Assembly (NCBI GenBank): GCA_002782905.1
Contig: PFJA01000286.1
Location: 1 to 50,787, forward strand
DNA length: 50,787 bases
Reading direction: 5' to 3'
DNA from: Lysobacterales bacterium CG_4_10_14_3_um_filter_64_11
GTDB lineage: Bacteria > Pseudomonadota > Gammaproteobacteria > Xanthomonadales > Xanthomonadaceae
Shown here in pieces: positions 8,755-16,818 of this stretch. The translations under genes and the position numbers were made by a program. Position 1 is the stretch's first letter; each line of letters starts with the position of its first letter. The notes beneath the pieces were generated by a model. That model saw nothing but the letters and a program-made list of their open reading frames with translations, was not told the DNA's origin and ran no database searches.

Positions 8755-9240
8755 TCATGGCGATGTCGGTTGTTCGGGCTCGCCGACAAAGGCGATGGCG
8801 TCGATTTCGATCAAAATCGGTGCCGTGCCGAAATCGACGCCGGGGATGGTGGTGCGTACCGGCAACGGTTGCTGCGTGAAATAGCTTTGATAAACCGCGT
8901 TCATTGCCGCCATATCGGTCGCCGAGCGCAGCAAGACCGTGGTTTTCACCACGTCGGCCAGACCCACGCCTTCGCCCGCCAGTGCCGCCTTGAGGTTGTC
9001 GAGCACCAACCGGGTCTGGCGGTCGATATCACCGCCATGTCGCCATTGGCCAGTGGCCGGATCGCGCGGGATCTGCCCGGACACGAACACCCACGCGCCC
9101 ACCCGCCGCGTTACCGCATACGGGCTGGCAGCGGCCGCGGTGGCGGCTGCGGCCACGCGGTCGTGTGCCGCAACGCAAGCTGGCGTTAGCGCCAGCAACA
9201 GCACCAGCGCGCCGCAACCGGCTGACGCACGATCAACCAT
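8755..9240 (-). CDS. Exported RidA-family protein
   Basis: This 161-residue protein combines an N-terminal signal peptide (GALVLLLALTPACVAA) with a RidA/YjgF domain. The domain shows WVFVSGQIPRD, LKAALAGEGVGLADVVKTTVLL and the substrate-binding arginine in PVRTTIPGVDF. Cytosolic RidA hydrolyses reactive 2-aminoacrylate and other enamines made by PLP enzymes. Here the signal peptide implies a periplasmic variant of unknown substrate. Its ATG overlaps the TGA of the TonB receptor by one base (TGATG), so translation is probably coupled. Its position between a receptor and a dipeptidase suggests a role in handling an imported or periplasmic amino compound; that is inference. Confidence 0.87.
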   Translation of the reverse strand: MVDRASAGCGALVLLLALTPACVAAHDRVAAAATAAAASPYAVTRRVGAWVFVSGQIPRDPATGQWRHGGDIDRQTRLVLDNLKAALAGEGVGLADVVKTTVLLRSATDMAAMNAVYQSYFTQQPLPVRTTIPGVDFGTAPILIEIDAIAFVGEPEQPTSP

Positions 9241-11486
9241 CAGAACGTGTGCCACAACTCGATACCGTACGATCGCGGCTCGCCACGGGTGACGAACTGG
9301 TTGCCGAAGAAGTCGCGGCCACGGTTGTCGAGAAACGTTTCCTTGAACACGTTACGGCCCCACAGACTGATCCCGAAATTGCCGGCATCGGTGCTGTAAG
9401 TGAGCCGGGCATTGACCAGGTTGCGGCTGCCGATGCGCTCGTACAGCGGGTCGTTGGTGGCGCCGCTGAAGTAATTGCTGCGGTAGCTGTACTCGCCGAA
9501 GAAGTCGATGCGGCCACCCAGCGCCGCCACCGGTACACCATAATCGATGGTGACTGCGGCGGTGGTGTCCGGCGCCGGCAGATCGTTGCCGGACAAATCC
9601 TGACCGCCGGGGCCGCCGTTCGGGAAGCTGTCGAAGGTGGCATCGACGTAACCGGCATTGGCACCCAGACGCAGGTTTTCGTTGACCTGCAAGCTGATGC
9701 TGCCCTCGATGCCCTGCGACTCCACGCGCGCCGCGTTGCGCAATTGCAACACCGTGGTGCCACCGCCCAGAGCGATGAACTGGAATTGCTGGAAATCGCT
9801 GAACTCGTTGTAGAACGCCGCCAGATCGAAGCGCAGGCGGCGATCGAGCACCAGTCCCTTCAAGCCGGCTTCGTAGCTGTCCACGGTTTCGGTATCGAAA
9901 TCAAAGCCGGTGGCGATCTGCCCGACATTCAGGAAATCGGTGTTCCAGCCGCCGCTCTTGAAGCCGCGCGCGTATTTCGCGTAGACGTTGACATCGTCAT
10001 TGAGTGCGAAGGTGAGCCCGGCGGTCGGGGTGAACTTGTTGTCGGTACGGTCATCGCGGAAGTTGTCGAGCGAGCCGATGCGGAACGCGCCGCTGCGGCT
10101 GCCATCGAGGTTGAACACGATGTCCTTGGTCTCGTGGGTGTAACGGGCACCGAGGTTCAGGGTCAAGCGCTCGCTGATATCGAAATCCAGCGAACCGAAA
10201 CCGGCGAGATTCTCGGTTTCGATGTTGGCGATGGCGGGAACCACGGTGCCGGCGGTCACCCCGAACGCCAGCCCCACCGGCGCGAATGGAAACGGCGAAC
10301 CAGCGGGCAGCGCGACGATGGTGTTCATGTCCTGGCCGATGGTCACCCGGCGATCCGAATCGGCCTGCTCGTTGAGGTAGAACACACCCAGCACGTAGCG
10401 CAGGCGGCGGTCATTGGATGAGGCGATGCGCAACTCCTGCGAGAACTGCTCGAACTTGTCGTTGAAGTTGATGCGGATGATGTCGGCGGCGCTGTAATCG
10501 GTGTCGTTCTGGCGCTGCTGCTTGGTGTTGCGGTAGCCACTGATCGCGGTCAGGGTGTCGCCGTTGTCCATGTCATAGCTCACCTTGACACTGCTGCCAT
10601 ACAAGGTGGCGTTGATGAATGGCGTGGTGTTGAAGTCCACGTTGCGATCGGGCAGGTTGCCGCCGGCTATCGGGCTATCGAAAAACGCGGTGATCGGCTC
10701 GCCGATGATGGTGTTTTCTTCGCTATCCGAGTAGTCGCCGTAGACATCGATGGTGAGCTTGTCGCTGACCAGAAAGCTGAGCTGGCCACGGGTACTGAAG
10801 CGATCCAGATTGTCCAGATCATCGCCATTGAACTGGTTGCGGGTGTAGCCGTCGCGGGTCTCGTAGGAGGCGGCGATCTTGCCCAGCACCGCTTCGCTGA
10901 TCGGGCCGGTGACGCTGCCGTAACCTTCAAATGCATCATTGTTGCCGTACACCGCACGCAACTTGGCATCGAAGAACGGGCTCGGCGCGGCAGTGGTGAC
11001 GTTGACCGCGCCGGACACCGTGTTGCGGCCGAACAAATGCCCCTGCGGGCCGCGCAATATCTCCACCTGTTCGATATCGAACAGAGGCATGTTCAGCGCT
11101 GGCGACTGGCCCAGATAGACGCCATCGAGATACATGCCGGCGCGCGTATCAAAACCGATACTGCGTCCGCCACCACCGACACCGCGAATGGTGATCGAGT
11201 TGAAGCCGGCTTTGACCAACTGGAAGTTTGGCGCCAACTGCTGCAAGTCGAACAGTGTGCGGCCACGCTCTTTCTCCAGCGTTTCGCGATCAATCACAGT
11301 GATCGCAATCGGCACGTCTTCCAGCGCCTGGCTGCGTTTTTGCGCGGTCACGACCACGTCGTCCAGACGCGTGGGGCTGGCAGCACCCGCCTCCTGCTGC
11401 TGCGCCCATACCGCTGGCGCCAGCGCCATCGCCACGGCCAGCGCCAATACCCGTGGTTGCAATTTCCCAGCTTGCCTGTATTGCAT
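9240..11486 (-). CDS. TonB-dependent outer-membrane receptor
   Basis: This 748-residue protein has a signal peptide ending near VWAQ, then DDVVVTAQKR (TonB-box/plug start). The plug domain includes ITIRGVGGGG and VEILRGPQGHLFGRNTVSGAVNV. A 22-strand-type barrel follows, ending in an aromatic C-terminus (IELWHTF), the sign for outer-membrane insertion. ATG 11486 has a strong GGGAGGGAG ribosome site. It is the first gene of an operon with exported RidA and M19 dipeptidase. It probably imports a ligand related to peptides or amino acids; no iron or sugar utilisation genes are nearby. A divergent AraC-family gene 192 nt away is the likely regulator. Confidence 0.93.
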   Translation of the reverse strand: MQYRQAGKLQPRVLALAVAMALAPAVWAQQQEAGAASPTRLDDVVVTAQKRSQALEDVPIAITVIDRETLEKERGRTLFDLQQLAPNFQLVKAGFNSITIRGVGGGGRSIGFDTRAGMYLDGVYLGQSPALNMPLFDIEQVEILRGPQGHLFGRNTVSGAVNVTTAAPSPFFDAKLRAVYGNNDAFEGYGSVTGPISEAVLGKIAASYETRDGYTRNQFNGDDLDNLDRFSTRGQLSFLVSDKLTIDVYGDYSDSEENTIIGEPITAFFDSPIAGGNLPDRNVDFNTTPFINATLYGSSVKVSYDMDNGDTLTAISGYRNTKQQRQNDTDYSAADIIRINFNDKFEQFSQELRIASSNDRRLRYVLGVFYLNEQADSDRRVTIGQDMNTIVALPAGSPFPFAPVGLAFGVTAGTVVPAIANIETENLAGFGSLDFDISERLTLNLGARYTHETKDIVFNLDGSRSGAFRIGSLDNFRDDRTDNKFTPTAGLTFALNDDVNVYAKYARGFKSGGWNTDFLNVGQIATGFDFDTETVDSYEAGLKGLVLDRRLRFDLAAFYNEFSDFQQFQFIALGGGTTVLQLRNAARVESQGIEGSISLQVNENLRLGANAGYVDATFDSFPNGGPGGQDLSGNDLPAPDTTAAVTIDYGVPVAALGGRIDFFGEYSYRSNYFSGATNDPLYERIGSRNLVNARLTYSTDAGNFGISLWGRNVFKETFLDNRGRDFFGNQFVTRGEPRSYGIELWHTF

Positions 11487-11553
11487 GATCTCCCTCCCCA
11501 GGGTGTTTGAGCAACGAATCCAGCACATTGGCTGCACTCATGGTGCCGCAAAG

Positions 11554-11580
11554 GCCACGACAAGACGTGGCTGCTATCAT
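11554..11580. promoter_or_regulatory. Palindrome and -10-like hexamer between receptor and araC genes
   Basis: GCCACG-N6-CGTGGC at 11554-11571 is a perfect palindrome. It is followed after 3 nt by TATCAT (11575-11580), a possible -10 for the rightward regulator gene. The position in the divergent intergenic region suits an operator. No -35 is evident, so this is tentative. Confidence 0.3.
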
Positions 11581-11678
11581 TCTCTGTGCAGTGGCAAGGC
11601 GTTGTTTTTGCGCGCCCGCCGAACCAAGTCCGCTTGCAGTGTGCCAGTATCGATGCAAACCCTATTGACCCAAGCCCG

Positions 11679-12734
11679 ATGCCATTGACCCCAAGCACCG
11701 CACCGACCCGGGAAACCGCCATCGTGGCGGTGCATCTGGTGCGCTTGGTCACCGAGTACGCAGCGCAGCACGACGTGGACGTGGCACCGCTGCTGGCCGA
11801 GGTGGGTTGGTCGCCAGTGCTGTTGGACGACAGCGAAAACCGGTTGCGTTTCAGCGATTTTGCGACGTTGTGCGAACGCATCGCGCAAGTGCTCGATGAC
11901 CCATTGCTGGGGCTGCACGCGGGCGTGCAGGTGAAGGCCGGACATCTGGGCTCGCTCGGTTTTGTGTTGATCAGTTGCGCGACGGTCGGCGAGGCACTGG
12001 ATCGCTCGCGCCGCTATTCGGGCATGGTGCTCAACGCGTGCAGTAACGAACTGGAGCAACAAGGCGACCTGTGCGTACGCTATTGGCGCAGCCGGTTGCC
12101 CAATCACGAACCGCTGGGACGTCTGCAGGACGAGTTGAACATGGCCGCCTGGATCACGCTGGGCCGCTGGATGACCGGGCGTGCCGACTTGAAGGCAACC
12201 TGGGTCGCGTTTCGGCACCCGTCGCCGCCGCTGCACCAACACGGCGACTATGAGCGCCTCTTCGGCTGCCCGGTTCGTTTTTCCGCACCGGAGACTGCGA
12301 TTGCCATTCCCGCCGCGATGCTCGATTGCGCGTTGCCGCAGGGCAACCCAGCGGTGCGGCGCATGCTCGACGCGCTATGCGAACGCACCTTGCATCGCTA
12401 TGCCAATCACAACGACCCGATCTGGCTGGGTAGCGTCCACAAGGCGATTGTGCAGGCATTCGAGACCGGTGGCCCGGAACTGGGCGCGGTCGCCGCCGCG
12501 GCCGGATTGCGCAACGATGAACTGACCGCATTGCTGACCCGGCGCGGCACCAGCTTCCGTGCGCTGGTGGACACCTTGCGCCAACAACTGGCGTTGAGTT
12601 ACCTCGCCGACCCCAGCCTGGGCCTTGCCGAGATCGCCTATCTGCTCGGCTTTTCCGAACAAAGCGCGTTCCAGCGCGCGTTCAAACGCTGGACCGGCAA
12701 GGCGCCCGGCGCCTATCGCGGCAATGCGCAATGA
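11679..12734 (+). CDS. AraC-family transcriptional regulator
   Basis: This 351-residue protein has an N-terminal Arabinose_bd (PF12625)-type domain, with the RFSDFATLCERIA region and LGLHAGVQVKAGHLGSLGF. The C-terminal part is a two-helix-turn-helix AraC domain ending in AEIAYLLGFSEQSAFQRAFKRWTGKAPGAYR. This layout is that of OruR/ArgR-like regulators, often linked to amino-acid or quaternary-amine catabolism. ATG 11679 (MPLTPSTAP) is chosen because the conserved domain starts soon after; a longer start adds 31 residues with no domain match. It is divergent from the TonB receptor operon and convergent with the second ridA, 6 bp apart. It probably activates one or both. Confidence 0.88.
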   Translation: MPLTPSTAPTRETAIVAVHLVRLVTEYAAQHDVDVAPLLAEVGWSPVLLDDSENRLRFSDFATLCERIAQVLDDPLLGLHAGVQVKAGHLGSLGFVLISCATVGEALDRSRRYSGMVLNACSNELEQQGDLCVRYWRSRLPNHEPLGRLQDELNMAAWITLGRWMTGRADLKATWVAFRHPSPPLHQHGDYERLFGCPVRFSAPETAIAIPAAMLDCALPQGNPAVRRMLDALCERTLHRYANHNDPIWLGSVHKAIVQAFETGGPELGAVAAAAGLRNDELTALLTRRGTSFRALVDTLRQQLALSYLADPSLGLAEIAYLLGFSEQSAFQRAFKRWTGKAPGAYRGNAQ

Positions 12735-12740
12735 GGCCAT

Positions 12741-13304
12741 TTACGGTTCCAATTCCACCAGCATTTCGATTTCCACCGGGATATTGAACGGCAACGACGC
12801 CATGCCCACCGCCGCCCGCGCATGCCGGCCACGTTCGCCGAACACCGCCACCAGCAGATCCGACGCGCCGTTGATCACCTGCGGGTGCTGGCTGAACTCC
12901 GGCGTGGCGTTGACCATGCCGAACACGCGCACTATACGATGTACATTTTTCAGATCGCCCACTTCGGCCTTGAGTGCGGCGAGCAGGCAAACTGCCGTGC
13001 GCCGCGCCGCCCGGTAACCGTCCTCGACGCTGCGCTCGGCGCCGAGCTTGCCCAGCTTGTCCGGCTGCATCTCAGCGCATGGCCCCATGCCGGAAAGAAA
13101 CACCCAATTGCCGCTGCGCACCGCCGGCACATAGTTGGCTACCGGCGGGCTGCGTGCCGGCAGTTCGATACCCAACTCGGCCAACCGCGCCTCGGGATCG
13201 TATGCCGGCGTGTCGGCAACCGGCGGCTGCGCCACACAGGCCACCTGTGCCAGCGCCAGCAGCAACGCCAACAGGCTGAAACGTGCGTGCAAAGTCATGG
13301 TCAT
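12741..13304 (-). CDS. Exported RidA-family protein, second copy
   Basis: This 187-residue protein has an N-terminal hydrophobic signal (FSLLALLLALAQVACVA) and a RidA-superfamily domain of the YjgF-like subgroup that starts LAELGIELPA...PPVANYVPAVRSGNWVFLSG. The conserved arginine appears in GRHARAAVGMASLP. It is distinct from the other RidA in this window and not a recent duplicate. The first of two closely spaced ATGs has AGGA 7 nt upstream. It faces the AraC gene. Two exported RidA relatives around one regulator is unusual and suggests a shared substrate pathway. Confidence 0.84.
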   Translation of the reverse strand: MTMTLHARFSLLALLLALAQVACVAQPPVADTPAYDPEARLAELGIELPARSPPVANYVPAVRSGNWVFLSGMGPCAEMQPDKLGKLGAERSVEDGYRAARRTAVCLLAALKAEVGDLKNVHRIVRVFGMVNATPEFSQHPQVINGASDLLVAVFGERGRHARAAVGMASLPFNIPVEIEMLVELEP

Positions 13305-13340
13305 GTTCGATCCTACCCGGATACGGAACCTGGCGAATTG

Positions 13341-13631
13341 TCAGACCGAGCGACCGCGATTGCGCCAACCGATCCATAGCCAGCCGCCCGCCCCACCAGC
13401 GATGGCGCCCCACCAACCTCCTGCCGTGAAGCGTTCGCCAGCAAAGTGTGCAACGGCTGCTCCCACGGCGAACCCAACCAGCATGAGCAATGCAACCTTG
13501 CGCCTGCCGGCAACCGCCAAATCTGCCTTGGCTCGCTTGCGACGCAGGGTTTCCTGTGACTCACTATCCGGCGCGAGAATGGCGTGGGCAATCGCGTCTG
13601 CTTTGGATTTATCCACCGGCCTGTACTCCAT
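13341..13631 (-). CDS. Small membrane protein, function unknown
   Basis: This 96-residue protein begins MEYRPVDKSKADAIAHAIL. A charged cytosolic segment ending in RRKRAKADLA is followed by two hydrophobic segments (VALLMLVGFAVGAAVAHFAG and WWGAIAGGAGGWLWIGW) and a basic tail. A reading frame extends 122 codons upstream, but that part is low in conserved features and overlaps the leader of the TRAP gene. I therefore place the start at the ATG at 13629-13631. No clear ribosome site is seen. I do not recognise a named family. Confidence 0.6.
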   Translation of the reverse strand: MEYRPVDKSKADAIAHAILAPDSESQETLRRKRAKADLAVAGRRKVALLMLVGFAVGAAVAHFAGERFTAGGWWGAIAGGAGGWLWIGWRNRGRSV

Positions 13632-13824
13632 TTGAGGCTTGTCTGCGGCAACGAATTGGACGCCGAATTTCCAACAAAGGTACCTGCGACATGCCTTTGG
13701 CTCAAGCACTATCGCCCAAGCACGGGCAACCGCCGCAGGCGCTGGGTGCCAGCGTGCGCCGGCATGGTGATCGTGACTTGCGTGCGCGGTGTACGATGAT
13801 GGCAAAACCCCGGAACCCTTGTGC

Positions 13825-14916
13825 ATGAATCGACGCGAGCTCCTGCGCGCCTCTGGCCTGGCTGCGGTTGCTGCCAGTCTGGCGGCCTGCTCAGCCACAG
13901 ATGGCAACAACCAGGCCGCCAGCGGGTCGCGCCGGCATTGGAAAATGATTACCTCGTGGCCGAAGGACTTCCCCGGCCTGGGCACCGGTGCGGCCACGCT
14001 TGGCGCGCTGATCAGTGAGGCTTCGGCGGGTCGGTTGACGGTGAAGGTGTACGGTGCCGGCGAGCTGGTGCCGGCATTTGAAGTGTTCGATGCGGTCAGC
14101 CGCGGCGTTGCCCAGATGGGTCATAGCGCGGCCTATTACTGGAAAGGAAAGGCCGCCGCAGCGCCGTTTTTCTGCGCGGTGCCATTCGGCCTCAACGCAC
14201 AGGAAATGAATGCCTGGCTGTACGCTGGCGGTGGTCTGGAATTGTGGCGCGAACTGTACGCGCCATTCAATCTGCTGCCGTTTCCGGCCGGCAACACCGG
14301 GGTACAGATGGCTGGCTGGTTCAATCGCGAAATCCGTTCGGTGCGCGACCTGGTCGGCCTGAAGATCCGCATTCCCGGCATCGGTGGCGAGGTGATGGCG
14401 CGGCTCGGCGCCACGCCGGTGAATCTGCCCGGTGCGGAAATCTTTACCGCGATGCAATCGGGGGCGATTGATGCCACCGAATGGGTCGGCCCCTGGAACG
14501 ATCTGGCGTTTGGCCTGCATACCGTCGCCAAGCATTACTACTACCCGGGCTGGCAAGAGCCGGGGCCGACGCTGGAATGCATGATCAACAAGTCCGCCTA
14601 CGAGACGCTGCCGAAGGATCTGCAAGCCGTGGTCAGCGCCTGCTGCGGTGCGGTGAACGCGGCGATGCTGGCCGAGTTCACGGCGCGCAATCAGGACGCG
14701 CTCGACACCCTGATCCGCGAGCATGGCGTCGATGTGCGGCCGTTGCCGCCCGATGTGCTGACGGCATTGCGCCGTGCCAGCGAGCAGACGCTGGAAGCGA
14801 TTGCGGCATCCGACGCCATGGCGCGGCGTTGCCACGATTCGATGCGCGTGTTCCGCGCCAAGGCGCAGGCCTGGCATCGCATCTCGGAACACGCGTTTTA
14901 TCAGGCGCGGGACTGA
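13825..14916 (+). CDS. TRAP transporter solute-binding lipoprotein (DctP/TakP-like)
   Basis: This 363-residue protein starts MNRRELLRASGLAAVAASLAAC. That gives a twin-arginine-like signal joined to a lipobox with Cys22, so it is probably an exported lipoprotein. The mature part matches the DctP fold: WKMITSWPKDFPGLGTGA, VKVYGAGELVPAFEVFDAVSRG, the DLVGLKIRIPGIGGEV segment with its carboxylate-binding arginine, and AMQSGAIDATEWVGPWND. The set resembles TakP-type binding proteins for 2-oxo acids. No membrane subunits (DctQ/DctM) are adjacent, so the transporter partner must lie elsewhere. The gene is 6 nt upstream of a GspF-like gene and heads the run that continues to ftsEX. Confidence 0.9.
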   Translation: MNRRELLRASGLAAVAASLAACSATDGNNQAASGSRRHWKMITSWPKDFPGLGTGAATLGALISEASAGRLTVKVYGAGELVPAFEVFDAVSRGVAQMGHSAAYYWKGKAAAAPFFCAVPFGLNAQEMNAWLYAGGGLELWRELYAPFNLLPFPAGNTGVQMAGWFNREIRSVRDLVGLKIRIPGIGGEVMARLGATPVNLPGAEIFTAMQSGAIDATEWVGPWNDLAFGLHTVAKHYYYPGWQEPGPTLECMINKSAYETLPKDLQAVVSACCGAVNAAMLAEFTARNQDALDTLIREHGVDVRPLPPDVLTALRRASEQTLEAIAASDAMARRCHDSMRVFRAKAQAWHRISEHAFYQARD

Positions 14917-14922
14917 ACACCG

Positions 14923-16113
14923 ATGCCGGCATTTCATTATCAGGCGCTGAGCGCGAATCACCGCACCGAAAAGGGCGTGCTGCAGGCGGACACCCCACGC
15001 GCGGCGCGCGCGGCATTGCGCGAGCGTGGCCTGACGCCGCTGAACGTGGTGCTGGTCGAAGCCGACAGCGGCCACGGCACGCGCTTGTCTGCCACCATGC
15101 TGGTGCTGCTCACCCGGCAGTTGGCCACCTTGTTCGGCGCCGGTCTGCCGCTGGACGAAGTGCTGGCCGCCGCTGCCGAGGGTGCCGATGGCAGCATGCG
15201 CACGGTGACTCTGGCTTTGCGCGCGCGGGTGATGGAGGGCAGCAGCCTGGCACAGGCGTTGGCGGAGTTTCCAGCGACGTTCTCGCCGTTGTACCGAGGC
15301 AGTGTTGCCGCCGGTGAACAGGCCGGACGGCTGGGGGTCGTACTGGCGCAACTCGCCGCGCATCTGGAGGCGCGCGACGTGCTGCGACGGCGGGTGATCG
15401 CGGCACTGGCGTATCCGATCCTGCTGCTGTTTTTCGCGTTGCTGGTGGTCAGCGGACTCATGCTGTACGTGGTGCCCGAGGTTACTGGCGTGTTTGTGCG
15501 CAATGGCCAGAGCTTACCGTGGGCGACGCGCACCCTGCTGGCGATCAGTGCCGGCCTGCAAGCCGGGGTGTGGTGGCTGTTGGCGCTGCTGCTGGCTGCG
15601 CTCGCCGGGCTGATGGCCAGTTGGCGACGGCCGGCCTTCGAACGCTGGCGGCATCGCAGTTGGTTGCGCGTGCCGCTGCTGTCGCGCCTGTTGATTGCGC
15701 TCGATAGCGCGCGCTACGCCCGCACCCTGGCCCTGCTGGGAGCATCGGCGGTGCCGTTGCTGGACGCCATGAATCTGGCCAATGCAACGGTTGCCAATCG
15801 GCAACTGCGCGATGCCTTGAGCCACGCCGCGGCGCGGGTGCGCGAGGGCGCACCGTTGGCGCAGGCGCTTGCCGGCACCGGCTGGTTTCCACCACTGGCA
15901 CTGCGTCTGATTGCCAGCGGCGAACGCGCTGGCCGGCTGGATGCCATGCTCGATGAAGCGGCGGCGCAGCTCGAACGCGAATTGGATACCGTGCTGTCGG
16001 TGCTGATGGCGGCGCTGGGGCCGGTGGTGATCATTGCCGTCGGCGGTCTCGTGCTGTTCATCGTATTGGCGATATTGTTGCCGATCTTCCAGCTCAATCA
16101 ACTGGTGCGCTGA
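14923..16113 (+). CDS. gspF: Type II secretion/pilus inner-membrane platform protein (GspF family), orphan
   Basis: This 396-residue protein has two T2SSF domains (about 63-185 and 265-386). It has three membrane segments: near 160-183, near 205-230 and at the C-terminus. It contains LTRQLATLFGAGLPLDEVL and LIASGERAGRLDAMLDEAA, typical of GspF/PilC. These proteins form the cytoplasmic-membrane platform that links the ATPase to the pseudopilus. No gspE, pseudopilin or secretin gene lies nearby, so this copy is detached from a normal cluster. It starts 6 nt after the TRAP gene and its TGA is directly followed by the ftsE ATG. Whether it serves the main secretion system or something else cannot be told. 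Confidence 0.87.
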   Translation: MPAFHYQALSANHRTEKGVLQADTPRAARAALRERGLTPLNVVLVEADSGHGTRLSATMLVLLTRQLATLFGAGLPLDEVLAAAAEGADGSMRTVTLALRARVMEGSSLAQALAEFPATFSPLYRGSVAAGEQAGRLGVVLAQLAAHLEARDVLRRRVIAALAYPILLLFFALLVVSGLMLYVVPEVTGVFVRNGQSLPWATRTLLAISAGLQAGVWWLLALLLAALAGLMASWRRPAFERWRHRSWLRVPLLSRLLIALDSARYARTLALLGASAVPLLDAMNLANATVANRQLRDALSHAAARVREGAPLAQALAGTGWFPPLALRLIASGERAGRLDAMLDEAAAQLERELDTVLSVLMAALGPVVIIAVGGLVLFIVLAILLPIFQLNQLVR

Positions 16114-16818
16114 ATGGCCGAAGCACCCCCGCAACCCGTGCTGCGCTTTGATGGCGTCAGCAAACAGTATCCCGGCGGCCAAGCGGCACTGCGGGACATC
16201 AGCTTTGCGGTGGCGCACGGCGAGATGGTTTTCGTTACCGGCCATTCCGGTGCCGGCAAGAGCACCTTGCTGCGTTTGATCCATCTCGCTGAACGCCCGT
16301 CGCAGGGCGCGGTGCTGTTCGATGAAAAACACCTCGCCAGCGTGCGTGGCTGGCGGGTGGCGTTGCACCGGCGCCAGATTGGCGTGGTGTTTCAGGATCA
16401 CCGGCTGCTGACCGACCGCAGCGTATTCGACAATGTCGCGTTGCCGTTGCTGATCAATGGCAGTGCGCATGGCGAGGTCGGCAAGCGCGTGCGGCTGGTG
16501 CTCGACAAAGTGGGCCTGGCTGGCCGCGAGCGCGCGCTGCCGGCTACATTGTCGAGCGGCGAACAACAGCGCGTCGGCATTGCCCGCGCCGTGGTGGCGC
16601 AACCGACGTTGCTGATTGCCGACGAGCCGACCGGCAATCTCGACCCGCAACTATCGGCTGAGATCATGCAACTGTTCGCTGCGCTGCCGGCACAAGGCAC
16701 CGCGGTGCTGGTCGCCAGTCACGATCTACACCTGATCCGGCGCATGCGCAAACGCGTGCTGGTGCTCGATCACGGCCGTCTGGCCGACGATATTTCCGCT
16801 GCGGATCTGGCGTCGTGA
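16114..16818 (+). CDS. ftsE: Cell division ATP-binding protein FtsE
   Basis: This 234-residue ABC ATPase has Walker A GHSGAGKST (residues 43-51), signature LSSGEQQRVGIARA and Walker B LLIADEPTGNLD. The D-loop after the glutamate and the switch histidine in ASHD complete the set. FtsE pairs with FtsX at the septum to drive periplasmic murein hydrolase activation. The ATG follows the preceding TGA directly, and its own TGA overlaps the GTG of ftsX, so all three genes are translationally linked. The length is close to the usual 220-230 residues. Confidence 0.95.
   Translation: MAEAPPQPVLRFDGVSKQYPGGQAALRDISFAVAHGEMVFVTGHSGAGKSTLLRLIHLAERPSQGAVLFDEKHLASVRGWRVALHRRQIGVVFQDHRLLTDRSVFDNVALPLLINGSAHGEVGKRVRLVLDKVGLAGRERALPATLSSGEQQRVGIARAVVAQPTLLIADEPTGNLDPQLSAEIMQLFAALPAQGTAVLVASHDLHLIRRMRKRVLVLDHGRLADDISAADLAS

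Noticed and set aside
13891..15363. 490-codon minus-strand frame opposite the TRAP and GspF genes
   Set aside because: Shadow of two confidently assigned genes; composition is biased to His, Arg and Gln.
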